From Myxococcales bacterium (lineage in GTDB: Bacteria; Myxococcota_A; Polyangia; Haliangiales; Haliangiaceae), in NCBI GenBank assembly GCA_011526095.1, contig WYBA01000153.1, forward strand, positions 1 to 64,000: a DNA stretch of 64,000 nucleotides, given 5' to 3'. The notes beneath the pieces were generated by a model. The model was not told where the DNA came from. It saw only the letters and a list, made by a program, of their open reading frames with translations, and ran no database searches. Made by a program: the position numbers and the translations under genes. Each line of letters starts with the position of its first letter. Positions within the stretch are counted from its first letter, which is position 1. Of the stretch, positions 45,282-54,338 are shown piece after piece.

Positions 45282-45632
45282 TCACCGCAGCGACGGCGGC
45301 AGCAGCCCCCCGGGGCCGTGGCGCTCGACGATCACGAACGCGTAGAACACCGCGCCGTAGGCGAGCGCGTAGAACACCCACAGCCCGAGGTGCCCGGCGG
45401 TCTGGCGGCTGCCCTTGCGCGCCGACGCGAGCAGCCCGCGCAGCCACGGCGCGATCCACCCCGCGGCGGCGACGAACGCGAACGCGTTGAGCGCCATGAT
45501 GATCGCGACGCGCAGGTGCAGGTCGGGCACGCGCTGGCGGACCTTGTACGTGACGACCTCCTCGAGCAGCACGACGAGGAGCAGCACCAGCGGCATGATC
45601 CAGAACGCCCGCGAGCGGAACGACCAGGGCAT
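45282..45632 (-). CDS. small integral membrane protein
   Basis: A 116-residue inner-membrane protein with three predicted helices at about residues 11-29 (FWIMPLVLLLVVLLEEVV), 43-62 (VAIIMALNAFAFVAAAGWIA) and 86-104 (WVFYALAYGAVFYAFVIV). A short basic loop lies between helices 2 and 3 (SARKGSRQTA). No family was recognised and there is no obvious motif. It lies between the nitroreductase gene (convergent, 5 bp) and the giant TPR gene upstream on the same strand, 81 bp away. Function unknown. Confidence 0.7.
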   Translation of the reverse strand: MPWSFRSRAFWIMPLVLLLVVLLEEVVTYKVRQRVPDLHLRVAIIMALNAFAFVAAAGWIAPWLRGLLASARKGSRQTAGHLGLWVFYALAYGAVFYAFVIVERHGPGGLLPPSLR

Positions 45633-45713
45633 GGGGAGGATGTCGCACGGGGCGGATCGTCGCGCCAGGCCCGGGCCGGCGCGTCACGACCGACGCACCG
45701 CCGCGGTCGCGGG

Positions 45714-48700
45714 TCAGAAGCCCAGCGGCAGCCTGCGCAGCGTGGCGCGCCAGGCGCCTGCCGCGCCTGGATCGGACGCATCGACGGTCAGCCGGTCGAC
45801 CAGGTGGTCGTAGATCCGCCGCACGACGTACGACGGCCGGCGGACGGGATCCGCCCACACCGAGGCGAGCGCGCGCGTCAGCGTGTCCCTCGCGGAGGGA
45901 CCGCGATCGGAGCCCCCGACGTAGCGCACGATCGCGTCCGCCAGGGCGGCGAGCGCCCGGGCGTCGCCGCCGAGGTGCGGGCTCTCGGCGCGCGCCGCGG
46001 CCAGGGCGCGCGCCGCCTCGGCGGGCTCGTCGACGGCGACCAGCGGCGCGAGCAGCAGGCGCGCCTCGCCGGTCATGCCGTCGCGCGGCAGGGCGAGCGC
46101 GCGGCGGCACAGCGCGACCGCCTCGCCGAGCGCGTTCGACGCGACCTGGGCGCGCGCGAGGTACGTGAGCATCCACGCGGCGGCGCCGTCCCGCCGCGCG
46201 TGATCGCGCATCCACCGGATCGCGAGCCAGTAGTGCGCCGCCTCGACGAGCGCCGCGCCGATCGCGCCCCACAGCACCGGCCAGTCGCGCGCGCGGCGCC
46301 GGTTGGTGTACGCGAACCACAGGAGCCGCCCGGTCGAGCCCCGGGCCAGGCCGAGCACGTAGCGCTCCGCGCACAGGTCCGCCGCGCGCGACCGCGGCAG
46401 CGAGCGGATCGTCATCCACCGGCCGCCGAACGAGGTCCCGTGGTCCCACCACGCCTGCCCGACCGCCGCGGGCGCGTCGGGGCCGAGGATCAGCTCGTCG
46501 AGCAGCCGCTGGGCCCGGCGCCGCTCACCGGCCCGCACGTAGCCGTCGATCGCCTCGGCGACGGGCGTGGCGCTGGAGATCTGGAGCTCGACGAGCATGC
46601 GCGTCAGCTCGCGATCGGCGTCGTCGAGCCGGCCGGTCGCCGCGGCGACCTGGACGCGTCGCGCGACGTGGAACGGATCGTCTGGCTCGAGGCCGTCGAG
46701 CAGCCGCGCGGCCGCGTCGAGGCGTCCGGACGCGTAGTACACGTCGAACAGCGCCAGACGCGCGAGGCGATCGGACGCGTCGAGATCGAGCGCGCGCCGC
46801 AGCGCGGCCTCCGCCCCCGAGCTGTCGCCTGCGCACCGCCGCGCCTCTCCCAGCCAGGCGTGGGCCCGGGCCGAGCGAGGCGCCGCGCTGGTGAGCCGCT
46901 CGCCCACGCCGACCGGATCCCCCACCTCGTCCGCCCAGTCGATCAACCGCGAGATCGCCCAGGCGTGCTCCGGCGCCCCCTGCACGACCGCCAGCATGTC
47001 GGCGATCGCGGCGGCGTGCTCGCCCCGCTGGTAGCGGATCCACGCCGCGCGCGCCCGCAGGCTCACCGGCGGCGCGCCCCCCCAGAACGTCGGCCTGCAC
47101 GCCGCGAGCGCCTCGTCCCAGCGCTCGTGGGTGGCGAGGACCAGGGCGCGGGCGTCGTGCAGATCGTCGCGATCCGGCGCCAGCGCGATCGCCTGATCGA
47201 GCAGGGCGACGCGCGCATCGAGGGCCAGCGACGCGTCGTGCTCGGCCAGGTACACGCGTGGCGCGATCGCGGCCGCGTCGCGCGCGAGCGCCGCGCGGGC
47301 CAGCTCCACCACCGGCTCGCTCGCACCGGTCCACGCGTCGAGGCGCGCCCACGCGGGCTCGTCGTCGGGCTCGAGCTCGATCGCGCGGATCAGCGCGGCG
47401 CGCGCGGCGGCGCGCTCGCCGGCCTCGTCGAGCACGGTCGCGAGCACGGCGTGGTTGCCCGGCTCCAGCGGCTCCTCGGCGATGGCGCGCGCGAGCACCG
47501 CGCGCGCGGCGTCGTACCGCCCGTGGCGGGCGTGGAGGCTCGCGGCCGCGCGCATCACCGCGGTGTCGTGCGGCGCGACCGCGAGCGCCCGGGTCAGCGC
47601 CACCACGGCGGCGTCGCCGCGATCGCGACGGGCCTCGACCTGGGCGAGCTGCCGCCACGCCCGGGGCTCGTGAGGAAAGCGCTCCGCCGCCTCGCGAGCG
47701 ACGACCGCCGCGTCATCGTACCGGCCCGCGTCGACCAGGCCGTCCACCTCGGCCGCCCACGCGTGCCACTGGTGGGGCCTCGCCCGGCGCAGCGCGCGCA
47801 GCCGCGCCAGCGCGGACGGCCCGTCGACCCAGGTGCGCAGCGCGGCGGCGTAGCCGAGCAAGCCGTGACCCGCGGTGCCCTGCCGGGCGAGCTCGCGCGC
47901 GACGACGTCGAGCCAGCGCGTCGCCTCGGCGGCGTCGCTGGCCAGCGCGAGCAGCGCGTGCACCGCCCCGGGCTCGTCGACGTCCCGCGCGATCGCCGCC
48001 AGCAGCCGCGTGATCGCCAGGTCGCGATCGCCCGCGCGCGTCGCCAGCGCCGCGTCGAGCGCGTCGATCGCGGCGAGGTCGTCGGCGCACGCCCGCGCCC
48101 GCGCCAGCCACGCCTGCGCCGCCGGCACATCGTCCGCGTCGATCGCGAGGCGCGCGAGGCGACGCAGCGCCCACGCGCACGTCGGCTGACGCGCGACGAA
48201 CGCCTCGAGGTGCGCCCGCGCCGCGACCGGATCCTGGCGCGACAGCAGGTCGTCCGCGAGCTCGGCCAGCGGGACGTGGAAGGGGTGGCGGGCGGCCACC
48301 TCGACGACGTGGGCGCGCGCCAGGTCGGCCCGCCCCGTTCGCTCCAGCAGCGCCACGTGCTCGGCGTGCGCCGCGACGTCGAGCGGATCGTCCTCGACGA
48401 GCGCCCGCCACCCCTCGCACGCCGCCATCCGATCGCCGGCCTGAGCGTCGAGGGCCGCGCGCGCGCGGCGCCAGTCCCGGTCGGCGACCTTGCCGCGGGC
48501 CGCCGCGAGCCGGTCGCGGGCACCATCGAGGTCCGCGACGCGGCGGCGACGCTCGGCGGCGAGGAGCAGCAGCTCGCCCTCGTCAGGATGAGCGTCGAGC
48601 GCGCGGTCGAGCCACGCGTCGGCGTCGGCACCGCGCCCGATCGCGTCGAACGCCTCGCACAGCGTCCGCGCGGGCCCGCCCGATCGCGCGTGCATCCGGC

Positions 48701-50720
48701 CGGCGCGGTCGAGCAGGTGCGCGAGGGCGCGCTCCACCTCGTCGGGCAGGACCAGCGCCGCGCCGAAGTACGCCCACGCCGCCCCCTCGTCGCCCTCCGC
48801 CAGGGTCGAGGCGAAGCGGAACAGCGCGACCGCGCGGCTGCGATCGCCCGCGGTCCACGTCCACCCCGCGAGGCGCCGGTACGCGGGCGCGTGCGACGGG
48901 GCGGCGGCGATCGCGCGCTCGGTGGCGGCGATCGCGCCGGGCGCGTCGCCGAGCGCGGCCAGGACCTGCGCGCACGTGACGAGCATCGCGGCGTCGGTGT
49001 CGCGGGCGGCGAGCAACGCCGCCGCCTCCGCCGCGCGCTCGTCGACGGCCTCGTGGCCGCTGCGCGTGGCGAGGTCCATCCACCGCAGGAACGTGTGATC
49101 GGGGAACCGCGCGCGCAGGCCCTCGACCCACGCGCGCGCGCTGCGGTGATCACCGTCGTAGCTGGCGAGCGCGCGCCTCGCCTGGTGCACCAGGTAGTGA
49201 CCTTCGGGCGCCGCGGCGACGAGCGCGTCGTGGGCGCGCTGGGCCGCGGGCCGGTCGTGGCGCGACAGCGCGACCTCGATCGCGAACAGGAGATCGTAGA
49301 GCCCCGCGTCCGGCAGCTCGACGCCGTCGAGCCGGTGCGCCTGGTCCTGCGGCACCAGCGCGAGACCGCGCGGCCCGAACGGCGCCTGATCCTCGGCCAG
49401 CTCGTCCCAGTCGAGCTCGACCAGCCCCCACGCGCCGGGCTCCTGCACCAGCGCCGTCCGCCGCCGCTCGTCGTAGCCCGCGACCGGCTGCAGGTGCCCG
49501 CCGAGGGTGAACGACGTCGTGAGCGCGACCGGCACGCCGGCGTCGAGCAACCCGCGCAGCGCGTCCCACGTCACGGTGAGCTGGCGGGCCACGAACCCGG
49601 CGGCCTCGGCCCACTTCCGCTCGCTGCCGGCCGGCGTGCCGTCGTGGCAGATGTCCTCCGCCACGTCGGCGTGGGACACGGCGCGCCCCCAGTACTCGGC
49701 GAGGGCGGTGAGCGTCGCGGGCGCGCACGTGTGGTGATCCTGCGGCACGTGCGGCACCGCCAGCAGGTGGCGACGCCCCTGCGCCGCGAGGATCCGCGCG
49801 GCATCGTCCTGCGCGTCGGCGTCGCTCGCGAGGCCGCGCAGGTGCGCGGCCAGCGCGCGCTCGCCGCGCAGCTCGTGCAGGCGGCTCAGCTCGCGCGCCA
49901 GGTAGTCGTGCAGGCCGCGCTCCATCGCCGGCGCGTGGCCGGCCGCCTGGACCAGGGTCGCGACCGCGTCGTCGAGCGCGCCGGCGTTGCGGTGGTGGAC
50001 GGCGAGCGCGAGATCGAGCAGGTACGACTCGACGCGCCCGGACGCCTCGGCCAGCAGCGCGCGCGCGTCGGCAGGACGGCGCGCCCGGATCAGCGCGCGG
50101 GACTCGAGGTCGATCGCGGCGGGAGACCACGTCCGCGCGGCGCGCGCGCGCGCCACCGCGGCGAGCGCGTCGGTGGGCCGATCGAGCGCGAGATCGAGCT
50201 CCGCGCGGGCGCACCACGTCGTCAGCCCGTCGTGGCACGCCGAGGCGACGCGCCACGCCGCCTCGGCCTCGACGAAGTCGCGCAGCTCGGCCAGCGCCGA
50301 CGCGCGCAGGCACGCCCACGCGGCGCGATCCTCGCCGCTCGCCTCGGCGAGCCCGGCGACCTCGCCGACCCACGCGAGCGCGTCGAGCGCCGCGAGCGGC
50401 GTCGTCGCCAGCTCCTGCGCCGCCGCGAGCGCGGCGGCGGGGTGGCGGCGATGGCGGCGCCACGTACCGAGCACGAGCGCGCGCGCACGCCGGCGCGCGC
50501 CGCACGCGCGGAGCACGCGGGCGACGAGCAGCGCGTGCTCCGGCGTCGACGCATCGGCGGCGATCCACCCCGCCGCCGCCGCGGCGCGATACGCCGCCAC
50601 GGCGTGGCCAGACTCGAGCGCTCGCCGGATCCCATCGACGGTGCCGGGAGGGAACTCTCCCGGCGCCGGGCCGGGAGAGGTTGCGGCCACTTCCACGGAC
50701 GACGTGTTCACGACGCTCAC
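45714..50720 (-). CDS. giant TPR protein with embedded C39-like peptidase domain
   Basis: A 1668-residue protein (from GTG 50720) made mostly of TPR-like helix pairs. At about residues 315-450 there is a papain-fold C39-like domain: AVPHVPQDHHTCAPATLTAL with Gln327 and nucleophile Cys332, and GGHLQPVAGYDERR with His409. The TPR arrays follow for 1200 residues (DDAAVVAREAAERFPHEPRA, VVALTRALAVAPHDTAVMRA). Combining a cysteine peptidase with very long TPR arms recalls proteins that cleave or recruit partners, but the substrate is unknown. TAGCGT ends 8 nt before 50720; a GTG at 50738 is possible. No signal peptide is apparent. Confidence 0.85.
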   Translation of the reverse strand: MSVVNTSSVEVAATSPGPAPGEFPPGTVDGIRRALESGHAVAAYRAAAAAGWIAADASTPEHALLVARVLRACGARRRARALVLGTWRRHRRHPAAALAAAQELATTPLAALDALAWVGEVAGLAEASGEDRAAWACLRASALAELRDFVEAEAAWRVASACHDGLTTWCARAELDLALDRPTDALAAVARARAARTWSPAAIDLESRALIRARRPADARALLAEASGRVESYLLDLALAVHHRNAGALDDAVATLVQAAGHAPAMERGLHDYLARELSRLHELRGERALAAHLRGLASDADAQDDAARILAAQGRRHLLAVPHVPQDHHTCAPATLTALAEYWGRAVSHADVAEDICHDGTPAGSERKWAEAAGFVARQLTVTWDALRGLLDAGVPVALTTSFTLGGHLQPVAGYDERRRTALVQEPGAWGLVELDWDELAEDQAPFGPRGLALVPQDQAHRLDGVELPDAGLYDLLFAIEVALSRHDRPAAQRAHDALVAAAPEGHYLVHQARRALASYDGDHRSARAWVEGLRARFPDHTFLRWMDLATRSGHEAVDERAAEAAALLAARDTDAAMLVTCAQVLAALGDAPGAIAATERAIAAAPSHAPAYRRLAGWTWTAGDRSRAVALFRFASTLAEGDEGAAWAYFGAALVLPDEVERALAHLLDRAGRMHARSGGPARTLCEAFDAIGRGADADAWLDRALDAHPDEGELLLLAAERRRRVADLDGARDRLAAARGKVADRDWRRARAALDAQAGDRMAACEGWRALVEDDPLDVAAHAEHVALLERTGRADLARAHVVEVAARHPFHVPLAELADDLLSRQDPVAARAHLEAFVARQPTCAWALRRLARLAIDADDVPAAQAWLARARACADDLAAIDALDAALATRAGDRDLAITRLLAAIARDVDEPGAVHALLALASDAAEATRWLDVVARELARQGTAGHGLLGYAAALRTWVDGPSALARLRALRRARPHQWHAWAAEVDGLVDAGRYDDAAVVAREAAERFPHEPRAWRQLAQVEARRDRGDAAVVALTRALAVAPHDTAVMRAAASLHARHGRYDAARAVLARAIAEEPLEPGNHAVLATVLDEAGERAAARAALIRAIELEPDDEPAWARLDAWTGASEPVVELARAALARDAAAIAPRVYLAEHDASLALDARVALLDQAIALAPDRDDLHDARALVLATHERWDEALAACRPTFWGGAPPVSLRARAAWIRYQRGEHAAAIADMLAVVQGAPEHAWAISRLIDWADEVGDPVGVGERLTSAAPRSARAHAWLGEARRCAGDSSGAEAALRRALDLDASDRLARLALFDVYYASGRLDAAARLLDGLEPDDPFHVARRVQVAAATGRLDDADRELTRMLVELQISSATPVAEAIDGYVRAGERRRAQRLLDELILGPDAPAAVGQAWWDHGTSFGGRWMTIRSLPRSRAADLCAERYVLGLARGSTGRLLWFAYTNRRRARDWPVLWGAIGAALVEAAHYWLAIRWMRDHARRDGAAAWMLTYLARAQVASNALGEAVALCRRALALPRDGMTGEARLLLAPLVAVDEPAEAARALAAARAESPHLGGDARALAALADAIVRYVGGSDRGPSARDTLTRALASVWADPVRRPSYVVRRIYDHLVDRLTVDASDPGAAGAWRATLRRLPLGF

Positions 50721-50728
50721 CGCGCGCG

Positions 50729-50734
50729 ACGCTA
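50729..50734 (-). promoter_or_regulatory. leaderless-type -10 (TAGCGT)
   Basis: TAGCGT on the minus strand ends 8 nt before the GTG at 50720 of the giant TPR/C39 gene. Confidence 0.4.
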
Positions 50735-50802
50735 GCACGGCCGGTCGCGGTTCTTCACCGCGGCTCCGTGGGGCGCCGGGTTGCCACCTGTTGCCATCTC
50801 GT

Positions 50803-50823
50803 GCGCCGGCGCGGAGCCGGCGC
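50803..50823 (-). terminator. terminator-like hairpin after the 2OG-oxygenase gene
   Basis: A perfect 8-bp stem GCGCCGGC (50803-50810) and GCCGGCGC (50816-50823) with a 5-nt loop, 8 nt past the stop of the gene at 50832-51575. No T-run follows. Confidence 0.45.
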
Positions 50824-50831
50824 GCGCCCGG

Positions 50832-51575
50832 TCACGCCCAGATCGCGCCGTGCGCGTGGTCGTCGTCGCCGGGCGCGGCGCGCGCGGCGTAGTAGTACGC
50901 GGCGACGACCGCGCGGACGTGGCCGTCGGGGCAGCGCAGCGGCGCCGGGTGGCCGTGCCAGTGGTCGTCACCGTGCGCCATGACGACGAGGCGATCGCGC
51001 ACCGGCGCGATCGCGACCTCGCACCGGGTGCGCGCGCGGTCCCACAGCTCGAGCGCGCCGCCCCACGCCTCGTCCCACGTCCGCGGCAGGTAGTAGAGCG
51101 CGGTCACGACGCGGTCGAGGTGGCGCGCGCTGTCGCGGTTGAAGTCGGCGTGGAGCGCGAGGTGCCCGCCGGGCAAGGTCGCCATCGGTCCGGCGCCGAG
51201 GAAGTGCGGGTCGGCGATCAGGTCGCGGCGCCCGGTGACCGCGCCGAGGAAGTCGAGGAACGCCAGGCCGCACAGCTCGGCGAGCAGCCACCGCAGCTCG
51301 ATCGCGACGTCCTCGAACCCGGTGCGCGCGAGCTGGCCGAGGCGCGCGCGCTGCTCGACGTGATCGCGGCGCTTCCAGTGCGGGTGCGTCGGCGGCGGGA
51401 ACGCGGCGGCGACCGCAGCCGCGCGCGGCTCCCCGAGCAGGCCGTCGATCACGACGTGCGGGTACGGGCGCGCGTCGCGGTACGCCGCGTGGTGCGCGCG
51501 CCCCAGCGCGACCAGCGCGGCGCGGTCGAACGTCCACGGCTCGAGCGCGGGATGGCTGGTGACGTGCGACGACAC
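50832..51575 (-). CDS. 2-oxoglutarate/Fe(II)-dependent oxygenase
   Basis: A 247-residue soluble enzyme of the prolyl-4-hydroxylase-like 2OG-Fe(II) family. The iron triad is His142-x-Asp144 (GGHLALHADFN) with the distal His in the DDHWHGHP segment (205-209); the 2OG-binding Arg221 is in HVRAVVAAYYY. The N-terminal half includes PYPHVVIDGLLG, common in this family's leading strand. It would hydroxylate a protein or small molecule; the substrate is unknown. The start is GTG with TACCAC 7 nt upstream. It precedes the giant TPR/C39 gene on the same strand, 111 bp away, but a hairpin separates them. Confidence 0.88.
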   Translation of the reverse strand: MSSHVTSHPALEPWTFDRAALVALGRAHHAAYRDARPYPHVVIDGLLGEPRAAAVAAAFPPPTHPHWKRRDHVEQRARLGQLARTGFEDVAIELRWLLAELCGLAFLDFLGAVTGRRDLIADPHFLGAGPMATLPGGHLALHADFNRDSARHLDRVVTALYYLPRTWDEAWGGALELWDRARTRCEVAIAPVRDRLVVMAHGDDHWHGHPAPLRCPDGHVRAVVAAYYYAARAAPGDDDHAHGAIWA

Positions 51576-51726
51576 GGCAGCGGTGGTAGCACGGGTCGGG
51601 CGCCTGCCCGCGCGCCGCCGGCGCCGACGCCGCGGTCAGGGCCGACGGTGGTCCTGCACGCGCGGTGTGGGCGCGCCCGGCGCGATCGAGCGCAGCCTGG
51701 CGCTGGAGCCGTCACGGCCGACCATG

Positions 51727-51732
51727 GATACT
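51727..51732 (+). promoter_or_regulatory. leaderless-type -10 (GATACT)
   Basis: GATACT ends 6 nt before the ATG at 51739 and would drive the three overlapping genes 51739-54199. Confidence 0.4.
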
Positions 51733-51738
51733 CGAACG

Positions 51739-52245
51739 ATGTCGCGTCCCGCTCCACCCGCGCGCCCCGGCGAGCCGCGGCGCCCGGTCGCGTCGTCGGA
51801 GATCACGGCGTTCATCGTCCCGGCCGAGATCGAGGCGCTGCTAGCGCCGTGGCTCCCGACCGCGACCGATCGCGCGTTCGTCGTGCGCTGCGTTCTCGGC
51901 GAGGGCCCGGCGCACCACCGCGGCGCGAACTACGTGCTGCTGCGCCTGCTGGGCGAGGTGCTCGCCCGGCGCGCGCCACACCCGGCCGCCGCCGGTGACC
52001 GCGGCGACGACATCGCGGTGCCGATCCGGCTGCCTCCGCGCGTCGCCGTCGAACACGACGACACCACCTACCCGCTCCGCATCCCGCGCCGGGTGCTGGC
52101 GCGGCTCGCCCCGGCGGAGGGCGGCACGCTGGATGCGATGGTCGACTGCGTCACCGATGGTCCCCCGCAGCACGCGCTCGCCAACGCCGCGATGCTGTGC
52201 CTGCTCGACGCGCTCCTCGCCGAGGACGGGCCACCGCCGCGATGA
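51739..52245 (+). CDS. hypothetical protein, first gene of a three-gene transporter module
   Basis: A 168-residue soluble protein with no signal or membrane segment. Visible segments include SSEITAFIVPAEIEALLAPW, CVLGEGPAHHRGANYVLLRL and TLDAMVDCVTDGPPQHALAN. It is mostly helical with a hydrophobic core; the repeated G(P)-x-H(H/A) segments (EGPAHHRGANY, DGPPQHALANA) look like two copies of one turn, so an internal duplication is possible. No known family was recognised. An ATG at 51724 is an alternative. Its TGA overlaps the ATG of the next gene by 4 nt. Confidence 0.7.
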   Translation: MSRPAPPARPGEPRRPVASSEITAFIVPAEIEALLAPWLPTATDRAFVVRCVLGEGPAHHRGANYVLLRLLGEVLARRAPHPAAAGDRGDDIAVPIRLPPRVAVEHDDTTYPLRIPRRVLARLAPAEGGTLDAMVDCVTDGPPQHALANAAMLCLLDALLAEDGPPPR

Positions 52246-52871
52246 GCGACACCGCGCTGGCGCAGTCGTTCCTCGCCGCTGCCGCCGAGCTCGGCATGTG
52301 CACCGCCGCGTGGCTGTTCGTCCGCGAGCTCGCAGCCCACGGCGGAGACGCCGCGGTGGCCGAGACCCGTGACCGACTCGGCCGGTCGTTTCCGGTGTTC
52401 GACGCGGTGTGCGCGCGGCACCTCGACGGCCAGCCGAGGGCACCGATCGCCCCCGACGCGATCGTGAAGGCGTGCGACGGCGCGCGCCGCGTGCTGGTGG
52501 TCGGGCTCGAGACCGACTTCCTCGACGCGCTGGTGCCCCGGCTCACGGCCGAGATCGGCCTGCTCACCTTCGGCGAGCTCGAGACCGACTGGCCGCGGGT
52601 GATCGCCAACTACGGGGGCAAGGTCACGCCCTGCGAGCTCGCGTCGTTCCAGCGGTTCGCCGGCAGCCGCAGCGCGCTCGTGACGTTCCTCTACGGCACG
52701 GGGGCGGCGGTCGGGCACGTCAGCCCCGCGTGGCTGCGCGTGATCGCCGGCGACGTCCGCACCCAGTTCCGCACGCTCGCCGGCTGGGACGTGCTCGGGC
52801 GTGAGATGTTCGTGTACCCGCGCTGGCTGGTCCAGACGCCGCTGGCCGACTTCTCGGTGGTCGCGCGATGA
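52242..52871 (+). CDS. hypothetical protein with Rossmann-like core, second gene of the module
   Basis: A 209-residue soluble protein. The core ARRVLVVGLETDFLDALVPR, LTAEIGLLTFGELETDWPRV and ALVTFLYGTGAAVGH has the strand-turn-helix rhythm of a nucleotide- or cofactor-binding alpha/beta fold, though without a standard GxGxxG loop. The tail (GREMFVYPRWLVQTPLADFS) is aromatic-rich. It starts at an ATG overlapping the preceding stop and ends overlapping the next ATG, so its stoichiometry is tied to both neighbours. I could not match it to a named family. A role in energising or regulating the downstream transporter is inferred from the coupling only. Confidence 0.7.
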   Translation: MSDTALAQSFLAAAAELGMCTAAWLFVRELAAHGGDAAVAETRDRLGRSFPVFDAVCARHLDGQPRAPIAPDAIVKACDGARRVLVVGLETDFLDALVPRLTAEIGLLTFGELETDWPRVIANYGGKVTPCELASFQRFAGSRSALVTFLYGTGAAVGHVSPAWLRVIAGDVRTQFRTLAGWDVLGREMFVYPRWLVQTPLADFSVVAR

Positions 52872-54199
52872 CGGCCACCGCGCTGATCGCCACGGCGATC
52901 CTGGTCGGCGCCCTCGCCGCCCAGGCGGTGTGGTCGGCCTGGCGCCTCTCGATCGTCACCGCGGGCGCCGCCGCCGCGTGCCTCTTGACCTCGATCTCCG
53001 GCGTCGCCTCGACGCGCGAGCTGCTCGCCGCGGTCCCGTGGGACGTGCTGGTGATGCTGGTCGCCCTCGGGCTGCTGTCGGAGCTCGTGATCGAGTCCCG
53101 GCTGTTCGGCGTCCTGGCGATGGCGTCGACGCGGCGCTCCGGCGCCGACCCGACACGCCTGCTCGTGCTGTTCTGCGTCGGCATGTACGTGGTGAGCGGC
53201 CTGGTGAACAACCTGACCGCGATCCTGTTCGTGCTGCCGATCCTGCTCCAGCTGTTCAAGTTGCTGGGCGTCAGCCAGCGTTACCTGACGTGGTCGCTGG
53301 GGATGGTCGTGGTCGCCTGCAACCTGGGCGGCGCCGCGACCCCGATCGGCGACTTCCCAGCGATCCTGCTGCTGGGGAGCGGCAACATGGCGTTCGGCGA
53401 CTACCTCGTCGCCGCCGCGCCCCCGACGCTGGCCGCGCTGATCGCGCTGCTGGCCGCGGTCGTGCTGGTGGTGCGACCGGCGCGCGATCTCGCCGACAGC
53501 CCGCTGTCCCGGCGGCTCGCCCTGGCCGTGATGGGAGCGCTGTTCCGCCGGGTGACGATCGACCGGCGCGTCCTCGTCCCCGCGGCGGTCGCGACGGCCG
53601 CGATGCTGGCCGCGTGGACCACGCTGCCCGCCGACCTGGTCGGCCCGGAGCTGATCTGCTGGCTCGGCGTGGGCGGCGCGCTCACGGCCGTGCCCCGCAC
53701 CGGCGAGCGGCTGCTCCGCACGCGGATCGACATGGAGGCCGCGCTGTTCCTGCTATCGCTGTTCGTCATGGTCGGCGCGGTGAGCCGTGCGGGCACGTTC
53801 GCTGCGCTGGCGGACTGGCTGACGACCTTGCCGGTGTCGTCGCCGGTCCAGCTCGCGCTGTTCCTGCTGTTCGCCGGCCTGGCCACCGGACTGTTCTCCG
53901 CGGGGCCCAGCATGGCGGCGCTGCTCGAGGTGGCCGAGGCGCTCGCGGCGCGGATGCCGCCGACCGCCGTCTACGTCGGGCTCGCGCTGTCGGTGTGTGC
54001 CGGCAGCTCGCTGTTCCTCACGGCCGCGACCTCGGGCCCGATGGCGCAGATCATGACCGAGCGCGCGGGCCTCCGCGACCCGCGCGGCGCCCCGCTGCGT
54101 TTCGGCTTCTTCGCGTTCGTCCCGGTCGGCCTGCTGGCGTTCGCCGTGATCCAGTCGATCGCGCTCGCCTACGCGCTGGCGATCGTCGCGATGGCGTGA
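52868..54199 (+). CDS. ArsB/NhaD-type (IT superfamily) ion transporter
   Basis: A 443-residue inner-membrane protein with about 11-12 membrane helices. Two signature re-entrant regions are present: GLVNNLTAILFVLPILLQLF and CNLGGAATPIGDFPAILLLG. They match the 'NNLTA' and 'GGA-TPIGD' motifs of the ArsB/NhaD ion transporter families, here Na+/H+ antiporters or arsenite/anion exporters. A second, similar pair of elements near residues 330-390 (AGLATGLFSAGPSMAALLEV; GSSLFLTAATSGPMAQIM) supports the inverted-repeat topology. The ATG overlaps the previous stop by 4 nt. The substrate is not determined. Confidence 0.85.
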   Translation: MTATALIATAILVGALAAQAVWSAWRLSIVTAGAAAACLLTSISGVASTRELLAAVPWDVLVMLVALGLLSELVIESRLFGVLAMASTRRSGADPTRLLVLFCVGMYVVSGLVNNLTAILFVLPILLQLFKLLGVSQRYLTWSLGMVVVACNLGGAATPIGDFPAILLLGSGNMAFGDYLVAAAPPTLAALIALLAAVVLVVRPARDLADSPLSRRLALAVMGALFRRVTIDRRVLVPAAVATAAMLAAWTTLPADLVGPELICWLGVGGALTAVPRTGERLLRTRIDMEAALFLLSLFVMVGAVSRAGTFAALADWLTTLPVSSPVQLALFLLFAGLATGLFSAGPSMAALLEVAEALAARMPPTAVYVGLALSVCAGSSLFLTAATSGPMAQIMTERAGLRDPRGAPLRFGFFAFVPVGLLAFAVIQSIALAYALAIVAMA

Positions 54200-54338
54200 G
54201 TCGACCGCGGCGCGCGCCGCGAGCGCGGGTGCGGGCGTGCGAGTCGAGCGGCAACGGATCTGCGCCAGCCGGCCCCGTCGCAGCCGTGCCGACCCGGCCC
54301 GGGGTTGCGCGGGCGCGCGGGTCTACCGAGGATCGGCC

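Noticed and set aside
44835-50735. Long open frame opposite the giant TPR/C39 gene
   Set aside because: The product is Arg/Ala/Glu low-complexity without recognisable motifs, while the minus strand has TPRs and a C39 site.
44632-51575. Possible RiPP cluster formed by the SagB-type protein, the C39-like domain and the 2OG oxygenase
   Set aside because: No YcaO, precursor peptide, LanB/C or ABC transporter lies here, and the genes have different orientations and separate promoters.
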